NCBI RefSeq assembly: GCF_036324505.1
Contig: NC_086356.1
Span: 19,343,528-19,407,527, forward strand
Direction: 5' to 3'
Length of the DNA: 64,000 nt
Origin: Eleginops maclovinus
Lineage: Eukaryota; Chordata; Actinopteri; Perciformes; Eleginopidae
The position numbers were made by a program, and so were the translations under genes. The notes below the pieces were generated by a model. It was not told the origin of the DNA and did no database searches. It worked only from the letters and a program-made list of their open reading frames with translations. This document shows positions 22,211-33,122 of the stretch, piece after piece (within the stretch, counting starts at the first letter, position 1; every line of letters begins with the position of its first letter).

Positions 22211-25200
22211 CTAAACCCAATTGGGGTGAGAGAAGGTGATGTTGTACTGCTTCGCCCAGCGGCCAAACACTTGTTTCTCAGTGATGAAGCGATGGTGGTT
22301 CCCTCTGCGGCCGCCCTCATGCTGCAGGTAAGTTACACATTCATCCGACCCCCTGGGCTTGTAGTAGTGGTAGGGCATCTTCTTGGCAGGAGGTTTAGAT
22401 TTTCTAGAAAAATGAAGGTTTTATTAGTTTGTTGAACAACCAGATTATTTGTGATTTTCTAATTCTGAAGCAAGTACTGGGTTTGTAGTGTTTTAACCCT
22501 TGTGTATCGCTTTTAAAAAAATTCCACTTCAATATCAACATTATACTTACCCACAGTAATTGGATGGGACCATCCCATACACTTTGATGCTATCACATAG
22601 CTCGATGGCGATGACCATGGTGAACCAGCCTGTGCTTAGCCAGGAGTGAGATTTTTGTCTGAGCAGAAAACAAAAACATCTGTTGGTGAAAGTGAAATGT
22701 ACCCAATATGGGGCTGGAAAAGATATATACCAACATTTTTTCTGACCAAATACCTCTATTATATATTGTAGGGTTGTTCATTCATGCTTTCACTAAATGT
22801 TTTGATAAATAATCAATCATCAATATTATTGAAGTAGTTAAGTATTGCAAAAATGACTTAGTCTCTCAAAATAAGGACATGAAATTGCAAACATAATAAT
22901 TGGAATTGACAAAACAATGACTTATTTCAAAATAATGAGAAACCTCAAAACATGAGAAAAATGACTTGGTATCTTAAAACAAGGAGACACTTCCTCAATA
23001 TAATCACTTAACATCGTAAGAAATTGACTGAGTAATACTGAGTATTAAGATAGTAAAAGACATCCATCCTCATAGCAAGATAATGATTTAATTTCACAAA
23101 ATATTGACTTACAATTGCAAAATAACTACGTAGTTTCTCAAATAATTAAGAACCATCTTTGAAATAATTATTTAGAATCAAGCCAGAATAGAAAACATTT
23201 ACGATAATGCAATTTCCAATCTCAAGACAAAATTCAGTGTCATATCAGTTTATCGATAATGTATCTCTAGAGGGCCCAGCCTTAGGATGATTCCCTCAGT
23301 AAACACTCACCTGTCCCGCCCGGTCTCCCGGTGAAACAGGCTGTCGAAGCGGCGCATCTTGCTGGCGGTGATGCTGAAGCAGGACATGTTGCTGTAGGTC
23401 ATGCTGACCCTCTGGATCAGCCGGTACAGGGTCCCTTTGGCGTCCTTCCCCATCTTGTTGGGGGGTCCCCAGAAGATGATGACGGGGTTGCTGTCAGGCC
23501 TCTGCAGGAGCTCATTGGGCCTGCGGACCACCCTGAACACGCTGGAGTGAGCCACCACCCTCACAGACGTCTTGTTCCCCACGTCCGCCTCAAAGCCCAG
23601 CGTGGGGGCGTCGTTCATCCGGATCACACACTGCGCCCGGTCGATCTCTGCTCCGGCACGACTCCCCAGTACGTGGCTGGAGCTCGTCACCAGAGCACAG
23701 TTACCACAGCGCAGGTTCATTGTCTGAAAAGAAAAGAAAAAAAAGGAGTACTTAATATATGGTAAAAGGATTAAAAAAAGTATCCCAAAATTAGAATTTA
23801 GATTCTGGCCTACAATCTCGAAATAAGAAACGTACTCAAATAATAAAACAACTTTCTCTAAATAATGAATAGTTAAAATATTCATAACAAATAATAACTA
23901 AGTATCTCAAAATAATGATGTAGTTTGGCAAAATGACTTAGTCCTGATGTTGAAATACTGAGTCGTGATTTGAAGAACAATCGTTATCGCAGTGTCCAGC
24001 TAGCTTCTTACAGCTTCATATTTTTGTTTACATTAAAAGTGGTTGACAATCATTTACCTTTTCAGTTTTAGGGCCTGTGTTATGAGATAGAAACAGGCAG
24101 GAAATGAACAGGATGTAGCTGGTTTGGAGAGGATTCAACAAAACAGCTCACCTTTCACAGTGTTTGCTTTACGTGACTCATCTCTTTCAGTGTATTCTTG
24201 ATATTTAACATAATCCCCTGGTAATGTCTTACATGAGCTGCAGTTACCCACTGCTGGGGAAGTCCGTGCGTCTTTACTCTTTTGAAGAATGCACCACTTC
24301 CTTTGGAATCTTTACTGACTTCCTGATTATTGAAGTTAACATGTGCTCCTTTGCATCAATGACATTTCCCTTCCTTTGCATTCTTCACTGAAACTTATTG
24401 TTAATTTCCACATCATAAAACATTTCTTTTGTCAGTGCATGAGCTGTTGAGTACCTTGTTCCCATGAAATGGCACATATCCGTCTTTCCCAGACCACTTC
24501 TTCAGATCTGTGGCCTTGATGGCATTATTTATAGCCAGATGTAGCGGAGAGTAGATGTTATCGTTGACATTGTTGGAGCCATAGAGGATGAGGAGTGTCA
24601 TCAGGACGAAGATGGCCGCGAAGATCACCAGCCTGTGGCTCTGTTGCGCCTGCAGAGTAAAAAATAGAGGTTAACATTAAATCAAAAACTTAATTTGACC
24701 AACATTCTATAAAATATCGACAAAAATCTGGAAACTTTCTCAAAAAAATTACTTATGAATAAGAATCCCAAATAATGACATAGTAGCTCAAAATATGGCC
24801 TTGGAATTGCAACATCATGAATCATTATCTTAACAAAAATCTGAAAATGTTTTAACATAATGACTTAGAATCTTAATATAATGACATAACATTGCAAATC
24901 ATTACTTTGTATTTAAAAACTACTACTTAACTGAACTTAATAAGAAGCTTTCTCAAAATACTGACTTAGTATTGCAAAATAACGACTTCATATGTCAAAA
25001 CAACGACTTATTGCAAAATAATGACAAAATATTGCAAAGATAATGACTTACTATCTCAAAATAATGATTAAATATCCTTTATGAAGTATATATTTCGAAA
25101 TACTTGCTATTAATAGGACTTGTATGATGTTTTTTCAATCATTAGGCTGGTATACTTCATAGTTAATTTCTTTGGACGGCGGAAATTGGCTTGCACAGCA

Positions 25201-25430
25201 GGTCTAATATTAAGAGGATATTAAACCTCGGAACATAGGACCCTGCAAACATAGGCTAGATCTCCTGAAAACCTCCTCCACAAATTGTAACGGTAATGGT
25301 TTTACCTGCAAGGACGAAATAAAACTGTTTCTCTATGATAATAAAGATGATGGTAATAATATTTAAAGGGCATTAGGACTCAGGGCCACACCCTGGTTGG
25401 TCTTACCTTTGCACTGAGCTTGAGTCCCAT
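22211..25430 (-). CDS. st6galnac6: Alpha-N-acetylgalactosaminide alpha-2,6-sialyltransferase 6
   Basis: Golgi type II sialyltransferase (GT29). The human enzyme makes alpha-series gangliosides such as GD1alpha and disialyl Lewis a. Minus-strand exons 25430-25407, 24649-24455, 23723-23311, 22658-22551, 22403-22211; 310 residues, ending FSHPNWV. Seen: short cytosolic tail; signal-anchor helix LVIFAAIFVLMTLLILYGS (about 14-32); stem; L-motif starting CGNCALVTSSSHVLG and ending VGNKTSVRVVAHSS with RMNDAPT inside (donor CMP-sialic acid binding); S-motif LSTGWFTMVIAIELCD with VYGM; motif III PYHYY; and motif VS HRFITEKQVF. The start ATG lies in a tiny 8-codon exon; the next in-frame ATGs are inside or after the signal anchor, so this start is preferred. 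Exon layout matches st6galnac4. Confidence 0.94.
22845..23190. repeat. Degenerate AT-rich minisatellite, block 1 (st6galnac6 intron 4-side)
   Basis: Diverged tandem units of about 20-22 bases around the core CTCAAAATAATGACTTAGTA, for example at 22852-22870, 22915-22940 and 23095-23110. The same unit forms the two other blocks in this gene and I do not see it elsewhere in the window. Confidence 0.7.
23810..23965. repeat. Degenerate AT-rich minisatellite, block 2
   Basis: Same unit as block 1, clearest at 23905-23940 (AAGTATCTCAAAATAATGAT, then GGCAAAATGACTTAGTCC). It starts about 90 bases upstream (on the gene strand) of the largest exon. Confidence 0.65.
24700..25080. repeat. Degenerate AT-rich minisatellite, block 3
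   Basis: Same unit, clearest at 24950-25065 (CTCAAAATACTGACTTAGTA, GCAAAATAATGACAAAATAT, ACTATCTCAAAATAATGATT). It lies in the first coding intron of st6galnac6. Confidence 0.7.
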
Positions 25431-25966
25431 GCTGTCAGATCAGGCTGTGTACCAACACAGTGCCAGTGACTGTCTGTCATCATATCTGAAATAATATGAA
25501 AACCTGCGGTTGGTGCAAATCAAACATTCAAATATCAGTCCACTGTTGCTATCACTCCTTTTAGATAAATTATTCAGTATTATGGCGATGCTCCCAACAA
25601 AAACATACACAGTTATTCACTTAATATATGCTACTTGCAGTGCAAACGCTATAAAAAGCTATATGTTACATGCATTAACCTTAAATCCCATAAAACACAA
25701 GGCAATTATTATACTGTAGAAGAAAAAGCAACATCGTACGCAGCCATATTTCCCAGCCCTGTTGACGTACATCCACTGAAATTAAATTCAGTTTTAAACA
25801 AAACCCCGCTGATGTGATTAAAATATGATCCACAGTGGCATGTCCCAGGGTCCTAATGTACAGCTGATTTTAATCCGCACATTACCGTCTCATGCTCTTT
25901 GCGTCTGTTTCGGTTTGTGATGTCTCTCTGCTCTCTCTCGCGCCCCCATTTTCCTGTGCCACCAGC

Positions 25967-25974
25967 TGACGTCA
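25967..25974. promoter_or_regulatory. Consensus CRE palindrome in the st6galnac6 promoter region
   Basis: TGACGTCA, the full CREB/ATF palindrome, about 540 bases upstream of the first coding exon, in a patch that also holds CTCTCGCGCCCCCAT. Its use in transcription is inferred. Confidence 0.5.
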
Positions 25975-25979
25975 TCATC

Positions 25980-28363
25980 ACGTATCTCACTGCAGCAGTG
26001 TGTGGATTTTCAATCAAAGAAAATATACATTTTACATTATTATTATTATATACACGCAGAACTGTTCACACTAAGGGTACACAGAATAAGTAAAAATAAC
26101 AAAAGTGAGAAAAAATGAAAAGAAAGGTGGACTAACAAAAGGTGATACAGATCAAATAAATAAAAAGTGTTGTTTATTTTTTTATTATTATCTAACTGTT
26201 GACATTAATTGTACACGGAATAATTAAACAAATATTTAAAACCAAATTACGAGAAAAAAATCGAATAGAAGGTCATACAGATGAAAAGGAATTGTTTTTA
26301 TTGACATTGTTTTAAAATATTGTTTTCCTTTTCATATATATATTTTTTTGTATTTGTGGTGCCATTATGATGTATTCCAACATTTGGTTTGAAGTCCATA
26401 TATTGTTATGGGTGTTGAATTTCCCTATTAATAAAAATGAACTACTTGAAAAAAAAAGTTCTTTCCCATCATGACCTTTAGAATATATAAATATGTCTTT
26501 AGCCTGTATGTGTGTGTATTTAGGCTTAGAATATTAACATTAATTTCCAAACATCTATTAAACCCTTGGTTTGCATCAGAATTAGAAAATTAATCACAAT
26601 ATTTTGGCAAATTGTACATAAAGAAAAAACTGTAATACAAAATCATTTAATTATTCTATCAAACCCCCTTTTTTATTGTTGAAAAATACATGACTACCTA
26701 TTCTTGCTGGATAGAATATGTTCAGATAACAAGGGTTATATTTTAAACAGACTTTAAGAAGGTGTTGACCCTACAGGGTCTTATCAGTGAAAACACTCAC
26801 ATGTGCAATTAAAAATGTCAAGCTCACACACATTGACACTCATATCTGCAGTAACCAGTGGTTTAGTTTACATTCAAGTTTGTACTTTGTACATTTCACA
26901 ACACAAGTTTGCTTAACATAAAATCATTAACAATACGCTTTAATTCAAACAACTCCTGTCTGAAATGTACATTACAGGAAAACACTTTGACACAGTAGTT
27001 TGCTCAGTAGTATTATTACAGTCTTTGGAATTAGTCACAAAATGAGCATTATGTGACTGAAAAGGCAGCCTTGTTTTCACAGTAAACAAGCAGCGGAATA
27101 TATAAAGGATGTTACTCATGTTGTGTTAATGGTAGTGGACCAATTACATTCAAAGTTTAAAAAGACACTAGCCTGGGTCTCCATACCCCTGAAACACAGA
27201 TAATACACACTAAGCACAAAGTCTGTTTGTGTGTATTATCCTGCATTTAATACTGTTTGTTGGCCTTTTGTTGTATACTGTCTGTGAAGAGTAACCTCGG
27301 CAGGAACATGTAATACTGTCTGCCCTTCACATTTACATAGAGCCGCTGCTTCCTGTCACCAGTGGTAACTGCAAAATCTCTCCTTGTGTTAAACGGCACT
27401 GTGGAAATATCTAGACACTGCTCACAAAATGCAAGGTAAATTAAAAGCTTACAACTTAAAGCCTTAAAACACTGAAACTGGGTGTACCTTCAAGGTACCA
27501 AAACCAACATTTTTTCAGACTCTAAAAGCCGTTATCATGTTTACATTACAAAAAATGCAAGTTTACAGAATTCTTCTTTAAATTCAGAATTTCAAACGTA
27601 ACATTACGATTTACACAACTCATCGTGCAGTTGAAACACCAGATTAAGTTTAAAATCCACCCTTTTTTCAAAAAGTAAATTCAAATTCAAGCATATTCCT
27701 TGCCTTTAAATACAGAACCTGGAAATTCAGCTATTTCTAAACTTGTCAAACCCTGAATAATGTTAGTGAATAATTTGTGATTCAATAATCATTGAAATCA
27801 TTAGTTAGGCAAACTCTCTATCATTGTTCTCTGGTGTTCTTTGTCTTTTATGACTGTAAATTGACCAAAAACAAGTCTAGAGCTCTGGTACAACAAAAAT
27901 GTAATTAATTGAGATAATAAGTGCCAAATGAGTCAAAAGCTGCAGCCCTAAACAATACACTTCCTGTTTCACAGAGTAGAGGTGCAAATTGAAGCTGCAG
28001 CATAAAAAAAGCATTGTGCAAAATGAAATAAAAAGTCAAGGCACAGGTATGACCAAATGAAAACTGTAAGCTTTGGTATGAACTGGTTTTAGTATTTAGT
28101 TAAGTGGCTTAGTTTTTTCTATCAGCATCTATACTGATATATGGCTATAAATAAGTAATACTGAGAGTGGGTTACCAGTTGAATGCTGGTACATGTTGAC
28201 CATTATTTCATATTTATGGCTAATACTTGTATCAAGTAGGAGCTATTCCTACTTAAACATGGAAAAAAGTAACATTTGAAATGTAATCTGGAGTCCAAAA
28301 TTAACAAAAATATCTTCAGCAACAGAAATTAAAAGCCAGCAAAATTCATTTTTAAGACCTCTT
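25980..28363. other. AT-rich spacer and likely long st6galnac4 3' UTR
   Basis: No exon seen on either strand. The stretch nearest 28363 must contain the 3' UTR of st6galnac4 (minus strand). One strong inverted repeat stands at 27199-27240. Confidence 0.5.
27199..27240. repeat. Perfect 12-base inverted repeat (hairpin)
   Basis: GATAATACACAC and GTGTGTATTATC are exact reverse complements separated by 18 bases. It may be a small MITE remnant or an RNA hairpin in the st6galnac4 3' UTR. Confidence 0.5.
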
Positions 28364-30679
28364 TCAGAGGCTCCAGGAGGGGTGTTTAAACTCCATTTTG
28401 TGTCGTGTTGCCCATTTGGCATAGATGGCTTTCTCGGTGATGAAGCGATGACCCCCCCGCTGCGTGTTCTCGTGGACCTTGTACATCCGACACTCATCCA
28501 CTCGGTTTCTCTCATAGTAATGGTAAGGAACAGCGCTGTGATTGGCTTGACTGTCGGGAGGAGTTCATAGAAGGTCATTTAAGATAAGTAAAATAAGATT
28601 ACGCTCCAGTATTGATCATACAAGAAGGCAACATGTCTCACCTGCAGTAGTTGTTATCGATCATTCCATAAACATGGATGCTGTCACACATATCTAAAGC
28701 CAGGATCATGGTGAAGAATCCGGTGCTGAGAAACGCCCCGGTCTTCATTCTGAGTGAGAAACCAAACATCTGTTCTTAAAATGACCAAAATAAAAACCTA
28801 AAACAAAGGCCGGCAGGTGTGAGAACATTAATGATCGGTTCAAAATAATGTTCAAACACTTCTACAATCATTCAAGGAGGTATGTTTGAATTGCGTGTGT
28901 GTAAATCATGAAAAAATGTTGTAAGAAATAAAATGCAAACGTGGATCAAAGAAGATATCCCCCTTGGCAAACAATTTGAAATGTATGAAACCCAATTTTG
29001 GGGGACACAGGACAGGATGGATATATACAATTTTAACTTCAGGTAATTCAGACCAGGTGTGTACATTATGGTTATAGTACCTTTACTTTAAGTATCTGAA
29101 TAACTCCTCCACCACTGGCTCTCACATACATTTGATGAATTGTACAGAAACAAATAAACAACATTGATTTCCCGGACTGAGACATCAAACTCATGTGTAC
29201 CTGTTTTTCCCGGTTTCATTCTGAAACACACTGTCGCAGTACTGCATCTTTTCTTTGGTCACAACGTACAGTTTGACTTTTGGATACTTCTCGGCCATCT
29301 TCAGCAGAGAATTGAAGACCCTTCCTTTCCCGTCCTCCCTCATGTTCCTCTCAGGACCCCAGAACACGTACGTGGTGTCGGCTGACTGCTGGAAATAGTA
29401 GTGCTCTTTTTTTACCAGCAGGGGCACACTGGTGTGAGAGACGACCCGGACACTGGTGCGACTCCCCACGTCTCTCTCGTAGCCCCCCGTGGGTGCATTG
29501 TTCATCCGGATCACACAGGCCACTTTGTCGATCTCTTCTCCAGCGCCGGCTCCGATCATCTGACCCGAGCTGGAGACCAAGGCACACTGGCTGCAGTGCA
29601 TGTACAGGAACTGTTGAGGACGAGGAAGGGAAAATCAAAATTTGAAAACCTATTTACAGTGACAACAGCAAATAGACAACACATATCAAAGGCAAACTAA
29701 ATAAGTATAAAATCAAATAAAAGCATTGATGCTGAGACGAGCAGCTTTGCAGGGTTTAAAAAAAAAAAAAAGTAAATAGTCTGTGAATGTGCATCTCAGA
29801 ACTAACAAAACAAGCTATGACTTGGACCCAGACCAAAAACAGGTGAATTTTCGGATGTATGTATTGGGTTCCTCTCACCTGGTCCTTCTGGCTGGGGCCA
29901 ATCCTCCTGTAGCCCTGGAGCACGCTGCCCTGCAGGATGGCCGTCTGACCATCCCGCGTGATCACATGTCCAAACCAGAACAAGAGAGGAAGGCTCAGGC
30001 TGAGCAGGCCGAGCCAGCAAAGCATCTGAGGGGGAAAAGAGAGAAAGTGTTGAGGATGCTCATCCATGTCATGTTTTCATACAAGTACTCAGATCTTTAA
30101 CTGAGGCAGGCCTTAAAGTAGTAATATCACAATGTGAAAATACTCTGTTCAATAGCAAAAGTATATGTACAAAGAGTATTGTAATCAAAATGTACATAAA
30201 CCACAGAAAAAAACAATTATAATCTTCACTTTTCCTGCAAAAACATTTCACAGATGTTTGAATTTTGTGCTTTTTTAAAAATATTTTTTTTATAATTTAG
30301 AATCTCTTACAATAGTGAGACCAGCATAGTGCATGTGCCCCTTTGGCTTATTCTGAAGTAATTTATTTTTAATTTTCCTGATTTACAAAGTAACTAATTA
30401 TGGTAGTGATATTATAATTGATGCGTGTGAAGGCATCACATACAGTATAATGCAGCGGGTTAAGGTGGAGCTCATTCTAATTACCCAATTTACTGTTGGA
30501 AATAATAATAAACAAGTATATAAAATGACAGATAAATGCAGTGCATTAAAAAGTAATATTGCATGCAAAATATAGTGTAATATAAGTAAACACTGGCACA
30601 CCCTAAAATTGTACACTATCTGCAATATGTTCAGTAAGTGAACTGAAGTTTTACAGCCGGCTTGTACCTGATATTTCAT
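28364..30679 (-). CDS. st6galnac4: Alpha-N-acetylgalactosaminide alpha-2,6-sialyltransferase 4
   Basis: Golgi GT29 enzyme. The human orthologue adds alpha-2,6 sialic acid to the GalNAc of sialyl-T antigen, giving disialyl-T. Minus-strand exons 30679-30668, 30025-29879, 29610-29201, 28749-28642, 28550-28364; 287 residues (human 302). Seen: a very short N-terminus (MKYQ) and signal anchor LCWLGLLSLSLPLLFWFG (about 6-23); L-motif CSQCALVSSSGQMIGAGAG with RMNNAPTGGYERDVG and VVSHTSVPLL; S-motif LSTGFFTMILALDMCD with VYGM; PYHYYERNRVDEC; and VS motif HRFITEKAIY. The start in exon 1 was chosen because it is in frame and next to the splice site; an ATG opens exon 2 as an alternative. SSSGQMIG and SHTSVPLL point to ST6GALNAC4 rather than 3 or 6. 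Lies tandem with st6galnac6. Confidence 0.93.
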
Positions 30680-30680
30680 A

Positions 30681-30728
30681 TCAAGGCCCCTGAGAAAGCT
30701 CCACTCCAGAGAGCACCACTGCACTCAT
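30681..30728 (-). promoter_or_regulatory. uORF ending one base before the st6galnac4 start
   Basis: In the same exon a 15-codon frame (MSAVVLSGVELSQGP) ends in TGA at 30683-30681. One base (30680) separates it from the main ATG (30679), reading TGATATG. Such an arrangement would favour reinitiation or reduce translation of the main frame; this is inference. Confidence 0.5.
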
Positions 30729-30907
30729 TTTCGCAGCCGATTAACTCGAGGCAGAAGCGGCCAAGGAGACAAGCCCATCCGCGGAAATGTCATGATCAAA
30801 CGGATTCATATTTACAGATTTTAATGGCCGCTGCCGGTCTGTTTTCCACTACAGGATCCTTTTCTTTTCAGGACAACGTTCATCCTCTGGCAGATAAACG
30901 TTTTCAC

Positions 30908-30942
<35 letters not shown>
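30908..30942 (+). repeat. (TGT)n microsatellite
   Basis: About eleven TGT/GTT triplets between the st6galnac4 first exon and the miga2 promoter. Confidence 0.9.
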
Positions 30943-30943
<1 letters not shown>

Positions 30944-31699
30944 ATCGATTGCATGTTGGAATAAATTGTTATCTTAAAATGCGTCCAGTTGTTTACCGTG
31001 ATCTCTCATTACAGGGCCTGCCTGATAAACTGTTCCTCTGTGCAAGGCTTCCGGGCTGACCTTTTCAAAATAAAAGTGCCATCTGAGCCCATAAAAAAAC
31101 AAAACGCTCAGGCCGGAACATATTAAATACCTTTAAGCAAAACGTAGACTACAATTATAAATTCAATACACCTATTTAAAATAAACTTAAGACTCTGATT
31201 AATAACCACAAATACATAAATATCCTTCATTTACAACATTTTCGTTTGCATTCAATTTATTAACTTGCTGTAACTTCATGAGTTGTGTTTCTTTATATAC
31301 AGTATATATTTCATATGATGTAATATGTTATATATATGTATCCCTTTGTTTAATCTACTCTATGTTTAGATAACACATCGATTTTACTTTCTTTATAATA
31401 TCATCTTTTTAAACATATTTAATAAGCATTGTCAAACATTACTCTCTAAAAGTAAAACAACCAGCCAAATAATCACATTCCATTCAGAGGAACTGCATGT
31501 AAAGTTACGTAAATATAGGGTTTACATCTCAAAACACGTGTAACATGAATTTTATATCATAGTTAATTATATTAAATTGAAAGTTATGTTTTATGATCTC
31601 ATTCAATTCAAATAATTACATTTGATTGTATGTTTTTACAAATACGTGTGGTAAACTTTCTGACAATTTACCTTGTGATTTTTTTGTTCATTCAGGGAC

Positions 31700-31934
31700 G
31701 ATGCTCTTTGATCCATGATCTGATTGGTCTGTTAAATAACTTTATCCCGCCTACCTTCTATTCGATTGGCCAATACAAAAAGTGAACCTCTATAATCCTC
31801 CTCCCATTGGCTGGGGAATTGCGTCTGTATCGTTACGCACCAAAAACACCGCCCCCTAGCAAAAAGCTAGTGTGCGGCTTTCACTAACTGTGACACAGGA
31901 GTGTCCTTTCCTGCTGGCTCCTTGAATGCTCACG
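31700..31934 (+). promoter_or_regulatory. CCAAT-rich promoter and non-coding first exon of miga2
   Basis: Four CCAAT/ATTGG boxes within about 100 bases (GATTGGTCT, CGATTGGCCAAT, CCATTGGCTGG) precede a GC-richer start region. A 5' UTR exon ends CTCACG at 31934, followed by GTATGT. The pattern fits an NF-Y-driven, TATA-less promoter. Confidence 0.6.
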
Positions 31935-32469
31935 GTATGTACCTGTGTGAGGGATTATGTTGTTAGTTACCGCTGGTTAGCTGTACAGAGAGCCGGTGGA
32001 GCCTCCGATGTGTCAGTTTAAAAGCACCACAGCCCACGGTGTCTGGTTGACCGGATCATGATGCTGTGATGTGAAGTGACAGATGAGGCTGAGCTAGGCT
32101 AGCCTAAATGCTAGCTAACATTTGCATTCTTGCTTGTGAGATTGCAGGCTTTTGCTTTTTTAACTTGTCATTAGCAATTTAGATAAAACAAATCACAGAC
32201 TTGCTGTGTATTTGAAGTGTTATTTGAATAAAGTGGTGGCTGTATTGATTTCTGGTCTCAGCTGCCTGTATGCTACCTAGCTTCATGTATTTTTCAGCTA
32301 CTGTAGCAACCTCTCTGTTGATTTAGCTTTCTTTATTTCTCATTGCAAACCTCCTCTTTTTAAAATTATGATAGTGAATTTTATTCATTTTCAACCTCTT
32401 AATAGTTTTTTTAATTGTAATTTATAGTTGCAAAATGTGTTTTATTGTCTATTTTACATTGATATAGTG

Positions 32470-32545
32470 TGTTCTGTTTTAATATTGCTTTGTGAAGCAC
32501 TCTGAGGCTGCATGATTCTTATGGAAGGTGCTATATAAAAGAAGC
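32470..32545 (+). repeat. Dispersed repeat tail in miga2 intron 1
   Basis: TTTGTGAAGCACTCTGAGGC then GAAGGTGCTATATAAAAG is a common fish repeat ending. Related endings occur at about 63690 (GAAAGGTGCTTTACAAATAA) and 63815. Confidence 0.5.
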
Positions 32546-33122
32546 AGAAGCCTATTTTCTTATTGTATTTGTCGGTTTTGCACCAAATAGAGAAAGAAAA
32601 GCCAACCAGTCTGTCATGTTTAACACCTGGTGTTTTTCATGTGCAGCAGGTGTGGGGCACGCTGGTCAACTGTCTGCATACCAGACAGTAGATAGCTAGG
32701 TAGCTGGCAGACTGACAAGTTGTTCTGTTGCTTTACAGATAATGCAACGTGTATTTCCCCAGCTTTAATCATGGACTTTTGCATGTTGATTATGTGTCTA
32801 GAGTGTTTTGCCGTGGAGTCAATAGTAAAGGTCTTGTGATGATAAACTGTCTTTTGATGACTTGTCTTAAGCTCTGAACTGTAAGGAGGAAACTGAAACA
32901 ACCCAATCATTTCCATAATTCACTTCTTATCTATTAAAGGGTAATAAATCTACAATCGCACATTGGACCAGTGTGGAGCCATAGCTCGGGGAGTGGATGA
33001 GGACAGCCGGTTCATCAGCAAGCCCTGAGCTGGCTGATCTCAGAACAGAGACGACACCTCTTTTAGGGAGAATTTGAAGGAGTCTGGGATAGCTGTGCCG
33101 TAAAGGCATTTACATTTCTAAG

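Noticed and set aside
23331..23765. 144-residue + strand frame opposite st6galnac6
   Set aside because: Antisense shadow of the L-motif exon, whose minus-strand frame carries all sialyltransferase motifs.
29191..30100. Several + strand frames opposite st6galnac4
   Set aside because: Antisense to exons 2 and 3 of the gene; no independent support.
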